NCBI RefSeq assembly: GCF_001639105.2
Contig: NZ_CP028905.1
Location: forward strand, 1-64,000
DNA: 64,000 nucleotides
Direction: 5' to 3'
Source of the DNA: Azospirillum humicireducens
Lineage (GTDB): Bacteria; Pseudomonadota; Alphaproteobacteria; Azospirillales; Azospirillaceae
Both the position numbers and the translations under genes were made by a program. Positions 35,458 through 46,300 of this stretch are shown piece after piece; position 1 is the stretch's first letter, and each line of letters starts with the position of its first letter. The notes under the pieces were generated by a model. The model saw nothing but the letters and a program-made list of their open reading frames with translations. It did not search any database and was not told where the DNA came from.

Positions 35458-35528
35458 ATAGAGACCTTGAGATCTGTGAAGATTCCGAGATTCGGCAAAG
35501 AGCTGACGCTATGGCTGGCCGCACTCGC

Positions 35529-36422
35529 TCAACAGGCCGGCTTCACCCCATAAGCCCGCAAATGCTCTTCATAGGGGATGACCCGGCGGGCGACTCGCAC
35601 CTCCTGCCGCCACAGGGCGGCGGCGGCCAACCGGGGGGCGGTGGGGGCCATCGGCGATCTCATGAACCACATCAGCGCATGATGGTAGCAGGCGTAGAAG
35701 CGCCCGCTGGCGACGAGGTCGGAGGTGATGCCGCCGCGCCGGAAGGTGACCAGCGGCTCGGTGACATAGGCGACCCAGGGGTAGCGGCTGGCGGCGGTCA
35801 GGTAGATCAGGCAGTCGGGGCCGGCGCCGTGCGCCTCGAAATCGGCGGCCGAACTGCCCGCCGGGCCGGGACCCAGGTCGCTGACGATGCCGTCGCGCAG
35901 GTCGGCGGTGCGGAACAGGGCGGCGCAGGGCGATACCGGCAGGTTGCCGAAGTTCGACAGATATTCGAAGACGAAGGTGTCGGACGGGAAGGTGTCGACG
36001 AAATACTGGTGGATGGTGCCGTGCGGCTCCCCGGCCTCGTCCACCAGCTTCGCCGGGGTGAAGACGAAGGCGATCCGGTCCTGCAGGCGCGGCAGGGTGC
36101 GTTCCAGATAGGCCGGCTCCAGCCGGTCGTCGGAAAACAGGATCTTGGCGACGGGCGCCCGCGCCTCGGCGACGCAGCGGCGCCAGTTGTTGACCGGGCC
36201 GATGTTGGCGTCGTTGCGGAACAGGCGCAGCCGTCCGTCCTCCGCCGCCAGCCGCTGGCAGATCGTCCAGGTGCCGTCGGTGCTGGCGTTGTCCACCACC
36301 ACCACCTCGATGTCGCGCACCGTCTGGGCGAGAGCCGAGCGGATCGTCTCCTCGATCTCGCGCTCGCGGTTGTAGGCCGGGATCAGGATGCTGACGAGAG
36401 GGGAAGGCATCGTGCCGCTCAT
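35529..36422 (-). CDS. Glycosyltransferase family 2 protein
   Basis: 297 residues from ATG 36422 (MSGTMPSPLVSILIPAYNRE), overlapping the upstream stop as ATGA. The frame continues upstream through the neighbour in a non-coding reading. GT2 motifs: VSILIPAYNREREIEETIRS, VVVDNASTDGTWTI and KILFSDDRLEPAY (the DD pair is the DxD equivalent). GC-rich codon use matches the upstream genes, unlike the two genes downstream. Confidence 0.88.
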   Translation of the reverse strand: MSGTMPSPLVSILIPAYNREREIEETIRSALAQTVRDIEVVVVDNASTDGTWTICQRLAAEDGRLRLFRNDANIGPVNNWRRCVAEARAPVAKILFSDDRLEPAYLERTLPRLQDRIAFVFTPAKLVDEAGEPHGTIHQYFVDTFPSDTFVFEYLSNFGNLPVSPCAALFRTADLRDGIVSDLGPGPAGSSAADFEAHGAGPDCLIYLTAASRYPWVAYVTEPLVTFRRGGITSDLVASGRFYACYHHALMWFMRSPMAPTAPRLAAAALWRQEVRVARRVIPYEEHLRAYGVKPAC

Positions 36423-37372
36423 GCCTGCACCGCCTGACGCCGGTTGCGTTCCTGGATGTAGGCGTTGAAGTCGGCCACCGTGATCAGCGGGAAATTGCCG
36501 ATATACTGGACCGCCGCCTGCCCGATCTGCTCGACCAGGAAGGTGAAGACCGCCAGTTCGACCTGCCGGTCGATCCTCGTCAGCTCCGCCCCGCGCCTTG
36601 CGCGCAGCGTGGTGTAGATGCGGTTCAGCTGGGCGGCGCGCACTTCGGGCGACTTGCGGTAATTGGTCACCGCGCCGTTGCCGGTCTGGATTTCCCAATT
36701 GTGCTCGCCGTCGCGGATGGTGATGAGCGGATCGAACAGATAACCCAGCCGCTGGCCCGACAGGCCGAGATACCAGTGGGCGTATTCCTCCGACCCGCAT
36801 TCCCAGGATTCCACCATCGGCGCCAGGAACTGGGCGGTGCGGTAGAGGCCGGTCAGGGTGTTGACGAACAGCGGCGGCGACGGCGGGACGTGCAGCGACA
36901 CCGGGTTCAGGTAATAGCCGTCGATCACCGCCTCCATCCCCGGCCGCAGCGTCGTGTGGAAGGGCTGCGGGTGCGGGCGCCCGTCCATCAGGATGTGGTG
37001 GGCGTTGGAGAAGCAGGCGTTGACCTCCGGCACCCGGCGCAGGAAATCGACCTTGCGGCGCAAATTGTCGGCATCCCAGAAATCGTCGTCGGCGGTGAAG
37101 GTGAAGAACTCGCCGGTGATGAAGCTGAAGGCACGGCGCGCGTTGCCGTCCATCCCCAGGTTGGTCTCGTTCTTGTGATAGCGGACGCGCGGATCGGCAT
37201 AGCGGCCGGCGACGAGGCCGCGCGTTTCGTCATTGTCCGAATTGTCGGTGATGATGACTTCGTAATTGCCGTAGGTCTGGGCGAAGACCGTGTCCAGCAA
37301 CTCGCGCAGCAGGGCCGGGCGGTTGCGGGTCGGAATGCAGATCGAGACCCTGTCTTTTACGCGCTGTTCCAT
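36419..37372 (-). CDS. Glycosyltransferase family 2 protein
   Basis: 317 residues from ATG 37372 (MEQRVKDRVSICIPTRNRPA), which has AGAGAAAG upstream; ATG 37396 and TTG 37441 are alternatives. GT2 features: VSICIPTRNRPALLREL, VIITDNSDNDETRG, and TFTADDDFWDADNLRRKV near residue 94. The C-terminal part (about 230-317) is helical. It is translationally coupled to the next GT2 gene. Substrate not known. Confidence 0.88.
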   Translation of the reverse strand: MEQRVKDRVSICIPTRNRPALLRELLDTVFAQTYGNYEVIITDNSDNDETRGLVAGRYADPRVRYHKNETNLGMDGNARRAFSFITGEFFTFTADDDFWDADNLRRKVDFLRRVPEVNACFSNAHHILMDGRPHPQPFHTTLRPGMEAVIDGYYLNPVSLHVPPSPPLFVNTLTGLYRTAQFLAPMVESWECGSEEYAHWYLGLSGQRLGYLFDPLITIRDGEHNWEIQTGNGAVTNYRKSPEVRAAQLNRIYTTLRARRGAELTRIDRQVELAVFTFLVEQIGQAAVQYIGNFPLITVADFNAYIQERNRRQAVQA

Positions 37373-37496
37373 GACGTCTTTCTCTGCCGCGTCCATCTTC
37401 GCCGCGTCTTTTCCGGGCGGCGAAGCGATATCACCCCGCAACCGGCAGGGTCAACCGGACCCCGCCCTCAGGGCCCGCTCCCTCACGCCCGCTTTC

Positions 37497-40400
37497 TCAT
37501 GCCCGCACCCGCACCCAGGCCTGGTACAGCCCGCCGAAGATCATCGGATGCTCGGCCTCCAGCCGGTCCCAGCGGGCGAGCGAGGTCATCGCCGGATCCT
37601 CGGGGAAGCGTTTGCGGTAGAGCGCCGCCACGGCGGGATCGGCCAGCCGGAAGCCCAGGAACTCCAGGCCCAGCGTCTCGAGCGCACCGGCCAGCCAGGG
37701 CAGGGTGACGTGCAGCTCGTGGACATGCATCAGCAGGTCGCGGCAGGCGCTGGTGCCGTAGAAGTCCGGGGACCGGGCGACGGCGCGCGCCGGATGGCCG
37801 TCCGGCAGGGCCAGGATGTCGCGGCGGACATGGCGGATGCCGTCCAGGGTCGGCGGGTGGCCGCGCTCAGCGATGAAGGCGCGGGCGGCCTGGATCGGCC
37901 GGCGGGCGGCGGCGCTGTAGAACCCCACCTCCATCACGCCATGCGGGCGCAGCAGCCCGCGCAGCACGCGCAGGCCCGCCATCGGGTCTTCCATGTGGTG
38001 CAGCACGCCGACGCTGTGCACCACGTCGAAGCGGCGGCCCAGCGTCCCCAGCTCCAAGAGGTCGGCCTGGGCGAACTCGACATTGTTCAGGCCCAGCCGC
38101 CGGCTCTGCCGCGTGGCGTAGGCGAGGCTGCGGCGGCTGAGGTCGACCGCCAGCACCTTTGCGTTCTTCAAGGTTGAGGCCGCCCACACCGCCTCGCGCC
38201 CGGTGCCGCAGCCGGCGACCAGCACCTCCGGCGCCTCCCAGCCCGGCGCGTCCCAGGCGGGGGAGGCGGGCAGGGCGGCATGCGGGAACAGGGTGTGCAG
38301 AAAACGGGACAGCGGCACCGGCTCCGGCAGCAGGCCGGTGGTCATCCAGCGCGGATAGGGGTTCTCTTCATACTGGGCGCGCACGCCGACCGACACCGGG
38401 TGGCTGATCGGGGTCAGCTCCGGCAGCTCCCCCTGGATCGCCGCTTCGGCCAGCGGTTCGGCGACCTGCCGGTTCAGCAGCCGGGCGATCTCCTCGGGCC
38501 AGGACATGGATTGCAGGGCGGCCGCCCGTTCCCAGCGGTAGAGCGGCCGGTAGGCGCCGAGCAGCGCGACCAGCACCGCCGGCGGCTGTTCGCCGCCCGC
38601 CAGCACCGCTTCCGCCGCGCGGAGCAGCACCGCCAGGACCTGGAACTCGCCGTCGGTCTCGGCGAAGACATATTCGTTGAGGAAGCACTGCTCGGCGATG
38701 GCGGCGCACAGGGTGCGCCAGGCCGGCCGGTCGGGCAGGCCGGGTCCGGTCAGCGCCAGCAGCAGAACCCGGCGCAACCGGGTCAGCGCCCGTTCCAGGG
38801 TGGGATCGCAGACCGCTGCTGTGCGCAGATGGGCCAGCAGCAGCGCATCCTCCGCCAGGCCGGCGAGCGAGCCGTCGGCCAGCAGGGCCCGGCTGACGTC
38901 GTCCAGGGCGGGACCGGACTCCTCCGGCAGGGCGGCGAGATGGGCGAAGACGGGCGAGCCCGTCAGCACGCCGGCGATGGCGCGCGACAGTCCGGCGCCC
39001 TCCACCTCCGGTCGGCCGAGCGCGGCCAGCAGGTCGGCGCGCAGGCCCTGGTCCGCTCCACCGGGCTGTCCCGGCAGGTCAGCGTCGCGCAGCGTCTCGG
39101 CGAAGGCGATCCAGTTGCGCGGTACGTCGGGGGCAAGGCGGATCGCCTTGCGCACATAGGGCAGAGCCTGGTCGCGCCAGCCGCCTTGCAGGAACAGGGC
39201 TGCGATGTCGAAGCACAGTTCCGCGTCCTCCGGCGCGGTGCGGGCGATGCCGAAGGCTTCCGCCTCGGCCTCGGCCGTGCGGCCGGCGGCGACCAGCAGC
39301 GACAGCAGGGCGCGGCGCAGCGGCAGGGGAAGCGGCTGGTTGGCCGGCCGCCCGGCGGTGGCGCGGCGCAGCTCCTCGATGGCGGCGTCGGGGTTGCCGG
39401 TTTCCTGGTGCAGGCGGGCGAGGTTGTTGTGGACCTCAGGCAGGTCGGGGGACAGGCGCAGCGCCTCGCGGTAGGCGTCCAGCGCCCCGGCGGTGTCGCC
39501 GCTGCTCTGCAGGGCGGCGCCCAGATTGGCCAGCAGCGGTGTCCGGTTGGGGTCGTCCGGGTTGGCGATGCGGGCCAGCCCGTCGCGGCAGACGCCGGCC
39601 GCCTCCTCCCAATGGCCGGCGACGCGCAGGCTGTCGGCCAACCGCAGCCGGGCGTCGAGATGGCCGGGATCGACCGCCAGCACCCGGTGGAAGGCGGCGA
39701 TGGCCGATTCAGGCTGGCCGGCGCGATGGTGCAGGGTGCCGATCAGATGCAGCGTTCCCGCCAGCCGCGGACGCAGCGCCACCGCCTGCTCCGCCTGCTC
39801 CAGCGCCTCCTCGTCACGGCCCAGCCGGGCCAGCAGCGAGGCATGGTTGCCCAGGATCTCCGGCAGGATCGGCCGGTGGGAGAGCGCCCGGCGGAACAGC
39901 GCCTCGGCCTCATCGGGGCGTCCCTCCAGCATGCGGACCAGCGCCAGGGTGCCCAGCGTCTCGGCCTGCGCCTGACGCAGCGACCGGGTCGGCTGGGCGG
40001 CCCCGTCGGCAAGGCGCAGGGCCGCGTCGCAGGCCGCCGCCGCTTCGGCCAGCTGGCCGAGGCGCAGCCGGGCAAGCGCCTGGGCGCGGTGGGCCTGGGT
40101 TGCGGCCTGGATCGCAGCCGTCTCGTCAGCCGCGCCGTTCCCCGTCCGCCGCAGCGCCTCGGCAGCCGCGGCATAGCCGTCGTCGGAACGGCCGGCGGCG
40201 ATGAACGCCAGGGCCAGCACGCTCCAGCCCTCCGCCCGGTCCGGCTGCGACCGGACCGCCGCCTCCGCCCAGGCCACGCTGTCGGCCGGCCGGGCCAGGA
40301 TGCGGGCGGCTTCGGCCAGCGACAGCAGCCCGTCCGCATCCCGAGGGGGGGCGGCGCACAGATCGCGGTAGGGAGCCTCCGCCTCCTCCGGCCGGCCGGC

Positions 40401-40523
40401 CCGGCACAGCTCCAAGAGCTTCGACAGGCGCTGTTCCATGACCTGTTGGTCCAAGGCCTGCCGTTCCGGGGCGCCCTGGCCGGGTGGAAGGCTGGTGGTC
40501 TCGGTTGCGGTGTCGGTGGTCAT
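37497..40523 (-). CDS. Large TPR protein with C-terminal SAM methyltransferase domain
   Basis: 1,008 residues from ATG 40523 (MTTDTATETTSLPPGQGAPE). The open frame continues further upstream over the neighbouring gene, but that part is in its shadow frame. More than ten TPR units fill about 30-450 (e.g. LLANLGAALQSSGDTAGALD, VHNNLARLHQETGNPDAAIE). A helical middle region of unknown type (about 450-740) is followed by a methyltransferase domain with VLVAGCGTGREAVWAA near residue 768 and VVHSVGVLHHMEDPMAGLRV. This architecture recurs near flagellin and surface-protein modification genes. It probably methylates a glycan or acceptor held by the TPR part. Confidence 0.8.
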   Translation of the reverse strand: MTTDTATETTSLPPGQGAPERQALDQQVMEQRLSKLLELCRAGRPEEAEAPYRDLCAAPPRDADGLLSLAEAARILARPADSVAWAEAAVRSQPDRAEGWSVLALAFIAAGRSDDGYAAAAEALRRTGNGAADETAAIQAATQAHRAQALARLRLGQLAEAAAACDAALRLADGAAQPTRSLRQAQAETLGTLALVRMLEGRPDEAEALFRRALSHRPILPEILGNHASLLARLGRDEEALEQAEQAVALRPRLAGTLHLIGTLHHRAGQPESAIAAFHRVLAVDPGHLDARLRLADSLRVAGHWEEAAGVCRDGLARIANPDDPNRTPLLANLGAALQSSGDTAGALDAYREALRLSPDLPEVHNNLARLHQETGNPDAAIEELRRATAGRPANQPLPLPLRRALLSLLVAAGRTAEAEAEAFGIARTAPEDAELCFDIAALFLQGGWRDQALPYVRKAIRLAPDVPRNWIAFAETLRDADLPGQPGGADQGLRADLLAALGRPEVEGAGLSRAIAGVLTGSPVFAHLAALPEESGPALDDVSRALLADGSLAGLAEDALLLAHLRTAAVCDPTLERALTRLRRVLLLALTGPGLPDRPAWRTLCAAIAEQCFLNEYVFAETDGEFQVLAVLLRAAEAVLAGGEQPPAVLVALLGAYRPLYRWERAAALQSMSWPEEIARLLNRQVAEPLAEAAIQGELPELTPISHPVSVGVRAQYEENPYPRWMTTGLLPEPVPLSRFLHTLFPHAALPASPAWDAPGWEAPEVLVAGCGTGREAVWAASTLKNAKVLAVDLSRRSLAYATRQSRRLGLNNVEFAQADLLELGTLGRRFDVVHSVGVLHHMEDPMAGLRVLRGLLRPHGVMEVGFYSAAARRPIQAARAFIAERGHPPTLDGIRHVRRDILALPDGHPARAVARSPDFYGTSACRDLLMHVHELHVTLPWLAGALETLGLEFLGFRLADPAVAALYRKRFPEDPAMTSLARWDRLEAEHPMIFGGLYQAWVRVRA

Positions 40524-40564
40524 GGAGCGGAACCCTTGGGTTGGAGGGGGAAGGCTGCCGGACC

Positions 40565-42739
40565 TCAGTAGGCCTGGTAGGACTTTTCCTCGACCAGTTC
40601 GGAGCCGAGCAGGCGGTTCAGATCGCGCTTCAGCGCCGCCCGGCGGTCGTTGGTGTGGTAGACCTGCCGGGCCAGCTCGACGAAACGCGGTCCGAAATCC
40701 TTGGCGCGCTCGCAGTCGCGGATCTCGTCCTCGACTTCCCATAGGGTGGTGTTGACCGCGCGCAGCCCGTCGATCAGTGCGGCGATCTCCGGCCGGCCGG
40801 TGTCGGCCTGGGCGGCCACGGCGACCAATGCCTCGCGCTCGCGCCGGACATTCGCCAGCTTGTCGGCGTCGGCGATGCGCTCCGCCTTGATGTCGAGGAT
40901 GGTGATCTTGTCCAGCAGTTCGCCCCAGGAGACAGGCGCCAGGATCGGCATGTCGGAAGGTCCGTTTCGGGTGTGGGTGGAATCGGCGATGCGTTCGCGC
41001 AGGGCTTGCAGCAGACGGTCCATGGCGTTGTCCCAGGATCCGGGCCGGTCCTGGCGGAACAGGCGCATGGTCGGATACCAGGGGCTGTCCTGGCGGTCGA
41101 GCATCCAGCGCCAGTCGGGGGCGAAGGGGACCAGCACCCAGACCGGAACGCCGAGCGCACCGGCGAGATGGGCGACGGAGGTGTCGACGCAGACGACGAG
41201 GTCGAGGCCGGCCATGATGGCGGCGGTGTCGGCGAAGTCCCTGATGCCGGGCGACAGGTTCAGCAAGGGGAAGCCGCCTGGCGGGTTCGCCGCCTGCCCC
41301 TCGGTCGGTCCCTTCTGGATGGAGACCAGGCTGACGCCGGGAATGGCGGCCAGCCTGGCGAAAGGCGCCAGCCCGACGGAGCGGTTCCTGTCGTTGCCAT
41401 GGGTGGGCGATCCCGCCCAGACGATGCCGACCTTCAGCCCCGCCAGCCCCTTCAGACGGTCCGCCCAGCGCGCCGCCAGATCGGGCTCCGCCGTCAGGTA
41501 GGGAACGCGGTGTGGGATGGTGTCCATCTGGGTGCCGAACACCTCGCCCAGGCTCAGCATCGGCAGATGCAGGTCGAAGGCGTCGGTGGGGAGCTGGCCG
41601 CTGACGAAGCGCTCCACGCCGGGAAGGCCGGCCATCACCCGCTCCAGCGGTGCCGGCAGGCCCAGGATCACCCGGCCGCCGCGGGCCGCCACCAGCGGGA
41701 CATAGCGGCAGAACTGCAGGGCGTCGCCCAGCCCCTGTTCCCCGTGCAGCAGGATGCGGCGGCCGTTCAGCGGTTCGCCGTTCCAGCGCGGCTTGGGCAT
41801 GGCGGCGTGGGTGGGGGCGTCCTTGCAACGAAGCCGCCACTCGTATTCGCGCCACCCCTCCTCGAAGCTGCCGGCGACCAGCAGGGCCATGCCCAGGTTG
41901 CGGCGGGCGTCCGGGCCGGCCGGCTCGATGGCGACGGCGCGGCGGAAGCCGGCGACCGCCTCGATCAGCCGGTTCTGATTCAACCGGGCATTCCCATGGT
42001 TCGCATAGCCGCCGGCGAAGGCCGGATCGACCGCGACCGCACGGGCATGGGCGCGCGCCGCCTCCTCCAGCCGCCCCTGCTCCTGCAGGCTGAGGCCGAG
42101 GCTGGTGTGGCCCGGAGCGAAATACGGATCCAGCATTACGGCGCGGCCGTGCCAGACCCTCGCCTCGTCCTGCCGGCCCAGTCCGCGCAGGGCGATGCCC
42201 AGGTTGTTGCAGGCTGCTGTATGGAGAGGAGCGATGGCCAGGCCGCGGCGATAGGCCGCAACGGCACCGTCCAGGTCATCGCGCTCCTGCAGGACGTTGG
42301 CCAGCCCGTTGTGGCCTTCCGCCGTCATGGGGTCGATGCGGACCGCAAGGCGGTAGGCGCGTTCGGCTTCGGTGGAGCGGCCCTGTCCGCGGTGCAGCGC
42401 GCCCAGGCTCTCATAAGCGGCGGTCAGATCCGGCCGCAGGGCGATGGCGCTGCGGTAGGCCACCGCAGCACCGTGCCCGGAGCCGAAGTCGCGCAGCATG
42501 TTGCCGAGGTTGAGGCGCACCTCCGCCATGGCGGGATCGAGACGCAACGCGCGCGCCAGCAGGCGCAGCGCGGCACCGGCCTTGCCCGTGCGCCGGACGG
42601 CCAGCCCCATCAGGTGCAGGGCGTCGCTCTGGTCGGGCGCGACCTCGATGATGCGGCGGTAGATCCGGGCCGCAACGGCGATCTGGCCGCATTGGTGGTG
42701 CCGCACCGCCGCGGCGAGCGCCTCCTGAATGGTCGCCAT
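40565..42739 (-). CDS. TPR-glycosyltransferase fused to a DUF6165 domain
   Basis: 724 residues. About nine TPR units (5-310) lead to a GT9/GT41-like domain with LHGEQGLGDALQFCRYVPLV and the VGIVWAGSPTHGNDRNRSVG block shared almost base for base with the gene at 15525-17120. From residue 597 (MPILAPVSWGELLDKITILD) to the end is a helical DUF6165-like domain, a module I know as a separate ~125-residue protein; it ends DLNRLLGSELVEEKSYQAY. The internal ATG at 40951 could also give the domain alone. First gene of the minus-strand operon that runs to 33710. Confidence 0.85.
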   Translation of the reverse strand: MATIQEALAAAVRHHQCGQIAVAARIYRRIIEVAPDQSDALHLMGLAVRRTGKAGAALRLLARALRLDPAMAEVRLNLGNMLRDFGSGHGAAVAYRSAIALRPDLTAAYESLGALHRGQGRSTEAERAYRLAVRIDPMTAEGHNGLANVLQERDDLDGAVAAYRRGLAIAPLHTAACNNLGIALRGLGRQDEARVWHGRAVMLDPYFAPGHTSLGLSLQEQGRLEEAARAHARAVAVDPAFAGGYANHGNARLNQNRLIEAVAGFRRAVAIEPAGPDARRNLGMALLVAGSFEEGWREYEWRLRCKDAPTHAAMPKPRWNGEPLNGRRILLHGEQGLGDALQFCRYVPLVAARGGRVILGLPAPLERVMAGLPGVERFVSGQLPTDAFDLHLPMLSLGEVFGTQMDTIPHRVPYLTAEPDLAARWADRLKGLAGLKVGIVWAGSPTHGNDRNRSVGLAPFARLAAIPGVSLVSIQKGPTEGQAANPPGGFPLLNLSPGIRDFADTAAIMAGLDLVVCVDTSVAHLAGALGVPVWVLVPFAPDWRWMLDRQDSPWYPTMRLFRQDRPGSWDNAMDRLLQALRERIADSTHTRNGPSDMPILAPVSWGELLDKITILDIKAERIADADKLANVRREREALVAVAAQADTGRPEIAALIDGLRAVNTTLWEVEDEIRDCERAKDFGPRFVELARQVYHTNDRRAALKRDLNRLLGSELVEEKSYQAY
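41030..41510 (-). repeat. 481-bp near-identical block, copy 2 (copy 1 at 15576-16056)
   Basis: Differs from copy 1 at 7 of 481 positions in a visual alignment and lies in the matching part of a paralogous glycosyltransferase. Flanking coding sequence is clearly diverged. Confidence 0.9.
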
Positions 42740-43389
42740 GCTTGATCGGTCTTCCTAATCGGTCCTGTAGGAGCGGTTCCGTGGCCAGTCTCATCCGGCT
42801 CCTGTTCCCGGATCGTCGGGCCGCCGCAAGGGAATAGCGGGTGTTCCCGAATTCTCCAAGCGCGATCCTGATCGCAAATGCATCCGAGGCCCGGCGGCGA
42901 CGGTAATACTGTCCATGTTATGAAATTGTAATCTTGATGACTGGAAAGGCTTGAACCAGACCATACTGGACGAAGTGACGACGGCCGGGAGAGTTGTACA
43001 AATGCTCATGGCCTGTGATTCGATTCGAGTGGCAAACCTGTCTGCGAACTTCGGCCAGGATGTCCGTAAGCCTTTGGTTCCGTGGGCCGCCCCAACTTCA
43101 TCCGGCCTGTTGCGGATCGGCCATAGAGGCTGTTTCCATAGAGTTTCCAAAGGTTTGCGGGAGAGGGCCATAGGGGGGCGGATGTTGCCGTATGAGCTTC
43201 GGCAACCGACTGGCGGGCCAGCCCTACCCACTTCGGTAGAAACGCGTTGCCTTAGGTCCATTCCTTCGGATAACAAGGGCACGGTGTGTTAGCTCGCGCT
43301 AGGACTGACTCTGCCTGCCTTCAGCCGAGCGTGACGCGCGCCTTAAAGATGGTTCATCCGCCGGCGAACCAAACCTGAAGGGGATTAGT
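42740..43389. other. 650-bp divergent intergenic region, promoter of the second giant repeat gene
   Basis: It separates the minus-strand glycan operon from the plus-strand repeat gene. The repeat gene has the ribosome site AAGGGGATTAGT before ATG 43390. The minus strand near 43200-43265 reads MDLRQRV and, in another frame, GLARQSVAEA, resembling an IS630-type transposase N terminus, but too short to call. Small open frames on both strands have no recognisable product. No terminator or clear promoter boxes found. Confidence 0.4.
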
Positions 43390-46300
43390 ATGGCTGGAAC
43401 CTTTTTTGAAGTAACAACGGGTTCAACCCTAACACTAGGACAGTTCTCGACCATCATCGGCAGCACGGGATCAGACGTCATCACGCTTGGGACGTCCGGT
43501 AACACGGTGTCGATCTCGGCGCTTGAGACCCTGATTGGTACTGCTGGTACCGATTTCATCACGCTGACTGCCGGTTCCACCCTGCAGGTTTCGCTGTTGG
43601 AAACCCTCGTGGGCAGCTCGACCACCGATGTGGTGTCGCTGACCACGTCGGGCTCGACGATGCTGGTGTCCCTGCTTGAGACGATCACCGGCGCCGCGGG
43701 TACCGACGTGATCACGATCGCCTCGGGCGGCTCGACCCTGCTGGTGTCGCTGCTCGAGACCATCACCGGCGCCGCTGGCACCGATGTCATCACGCTCGCC
43801 AGCACGTCCGGCAACACCCTGTCGATCAGCGCGATCGAGACGATCGCCGGCGCCGCCGGCACCGATGTCGTCACGCTCAGCAGCACGTCCGGCAACACCC
43901 TGTCGGTCAGCCTGATCGAGACGGTCACCGGCGCCGCCGGCACCGACGTCGTCATCCTCAGCAGCACGTCCGGCAACACCCTGTCGGTCAGCGCGATCGA
44001 GACGGTCACCGGCGCCGCCGGCACCGATGTCGTCACGCTCGGCAGCACGTCCGGCAACACCCTGTCGGTCAGCCTGATCGAGACGATCACCGGCGCCGCC
44101 GGCAACGATGTCGTCACGCTCGGCAGCACGTCCGGCAACACCCTCTCGGTCAGCCTGATCGAGACGGTCACCGGCGCGGCCGGCACCGACGTCATCACCA
44201 TCGGCTCGGCCGGCGGCACCCTGCTGGACAACCTGGTCGAGACGCTGACGGGCCAGGGCGGCACCGACGTCATCACCATCGGCTCGGCCGGCGGCACCCT
44301 GCTGGACAACCTGGTCGAGACGCTGACGGGTCAGGCCGGCACCGACGTCGTCACGCTCGGCAGCACGTCCGGCAACACCCTGTCGGTCAGCCTGATCGAG
44401 ACGATCACCGGCGCCGCCGGCAACGATGTCGTCACCCTCACCAGCTCGTCCGGCAACACCCTGTCGGTCAGCCTGATCGAGACGGTCATCGGCGCGGCGG
44501 GCACCGACGTCGTCATCCTCGGCAGCACGTCCGGCAACACCCTGTCGATCAGCGCGATCGAGACGGTCACCGGCGCCGCCGGCAACGATGCCGTCACGCT
44601 CGGCGGCACGTCCGGCAACACCCTGTCGGTCAGCCTGATCGAGACGATCACCGGCGCCGCCGGCACCGACGTCGTCACGCTCACCAGCTCGTCCGGCAAC
44701 ACCCTGTCGGTCAGCCTGATCGAGACGGTCACCGGCGCAGCGGGCAATGACGTCGTCATCCTCGGCAGCACGTCCGGCAACACCCTGTCGGTCAGCCTGA
44801 TCGAGACGATCACCGGCGCCGCCGGCACCGACGTCGTCACGCTCACCAGCTCGTCCGGCAACACCCTGTCGGTCAGCCTGATCGAGACGGTCACCGGCGC
44901 AGCGGGCAATGACGTCGTCATCCTCGGCAGCGCGTCCGGCAACACCCTGTCGGTCACCGCGATCGAGACGATCGCCGGCGCCGCCGGTTCCGACGTCCTC
45001 ATCCTCGGCAGCACGTCCGGCAACACCGTTGCGGTCAGCCTGTTCGAGACGATCACCGGCTCGTCCGGCTCCGACCTGGTCGGCATCTCCACCGCTGGCG
45101 GCACCCTGCTGATCACCGCGGTCGAGACGATCATCGGTCTGGCCGGCACCGACGTCATCACCATCGGCTCGGCCGGCAACACCGTCCTGGTGGGCTCGAT
45201 CGAGACGCTGACCGCCGGCGCCGGCTCCGACGTCGTCACCATCGCGACCACCGGCAGCACCCTGCTGGTCAACCTGGTCGAGACGCTGACGGGCCAGGGC
45301 GGCACCGACGTCGTCACCATCGCGACCACCGGCAGCACCCTGCTGGTCAACCTGGTCGAGACGCTGACGGGCCAGGGCGGCACCGACGTCATCACCATCG
45401 GCTCGGCCGGCAACACCGTCCTGGTGGGCTCGATCGAGACGCTGACCGCCGGCGCCGGCTCCGACGTCGTCACCATCGCGACCACCGGCAGCACCCTGCT
45501 GGTCAACCTGGTCGAGACGCTGACGGGCCAGGGCGGCACCGACGTCATCACCATCGGCTCGGCCGGCAACACCGTCCTGGTGGGCTCGATCGAGACGCTG
45601 ACCGCCGGCGCCGGCTCCGACGTCGTCACCATCGCGACCACCGGCAGCACCCTGCTGGTCAACCTGGTCGAGACGCTGACGGGCCAGGGCGGCACCGACG
45701 TCATCACCATCGGCTCGGCCGGCGGCACCCTGCTGGTCAACCTGGTCGAGACGATCACCGGTCAGAACGGCAGCGACGTCGTCATCCTCGGCACGTCCGG
45801 CGGCACCGTGCAGGTGTCGACGATCGAGACGCTGACCGGCAGCGCGCTGTCCGACGTCGTCACCATCGCCACCACCGGCAGCACCCTGCTGATCACCGCG
45901 GTTGAGACGATCACCGGTCTGGCCGGCACGGACGTCATCACCATCGGCTCGGCCGGCAACACCGTCCTGGTGGGCTCGATCGAGACGCTGACCGCCGGCA
46001 ACGGCACCGACGTCGTCACCATCGCGACCACCGGCAGCACCCTGCTGGTCAACCTGGTCGAGACGCTGACGGGCCAGGGCGGCACCGACGTCATCACCAT
46101 CGGCTCGGCCGGCAACACCGTCCTGGTGGGCTCGATCGAGACGCTGACCGCCGGCAACGGCACCGACGTCGTCACCATCGCGACCACCGGCAGCACCCTG
46201 CTGGTCAACCTGGTCGAGACGCTGACGGGTCAGGCCGGCACCGACGTCGTCACGCTGGGTTCGGGCGGCAACACCGTTTCGGCCACCCTGCTCGAGACCA

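Noticed and set aside
37497..41855. 1,452-residue reading of the TPR-methyltransferase gene
   Set aside because: The first ~440 residues overlap the TPR-GT gene in its shadow frame. The natural start is ATG 40523.
42791..43282. 163-residue minus-strand frame as a transposase gene
   Set aside because: Only short scraps (MDLRQRV, GLARQSVAEA in different frames) resemble an IS630-type N terminus. Too little for a feature.
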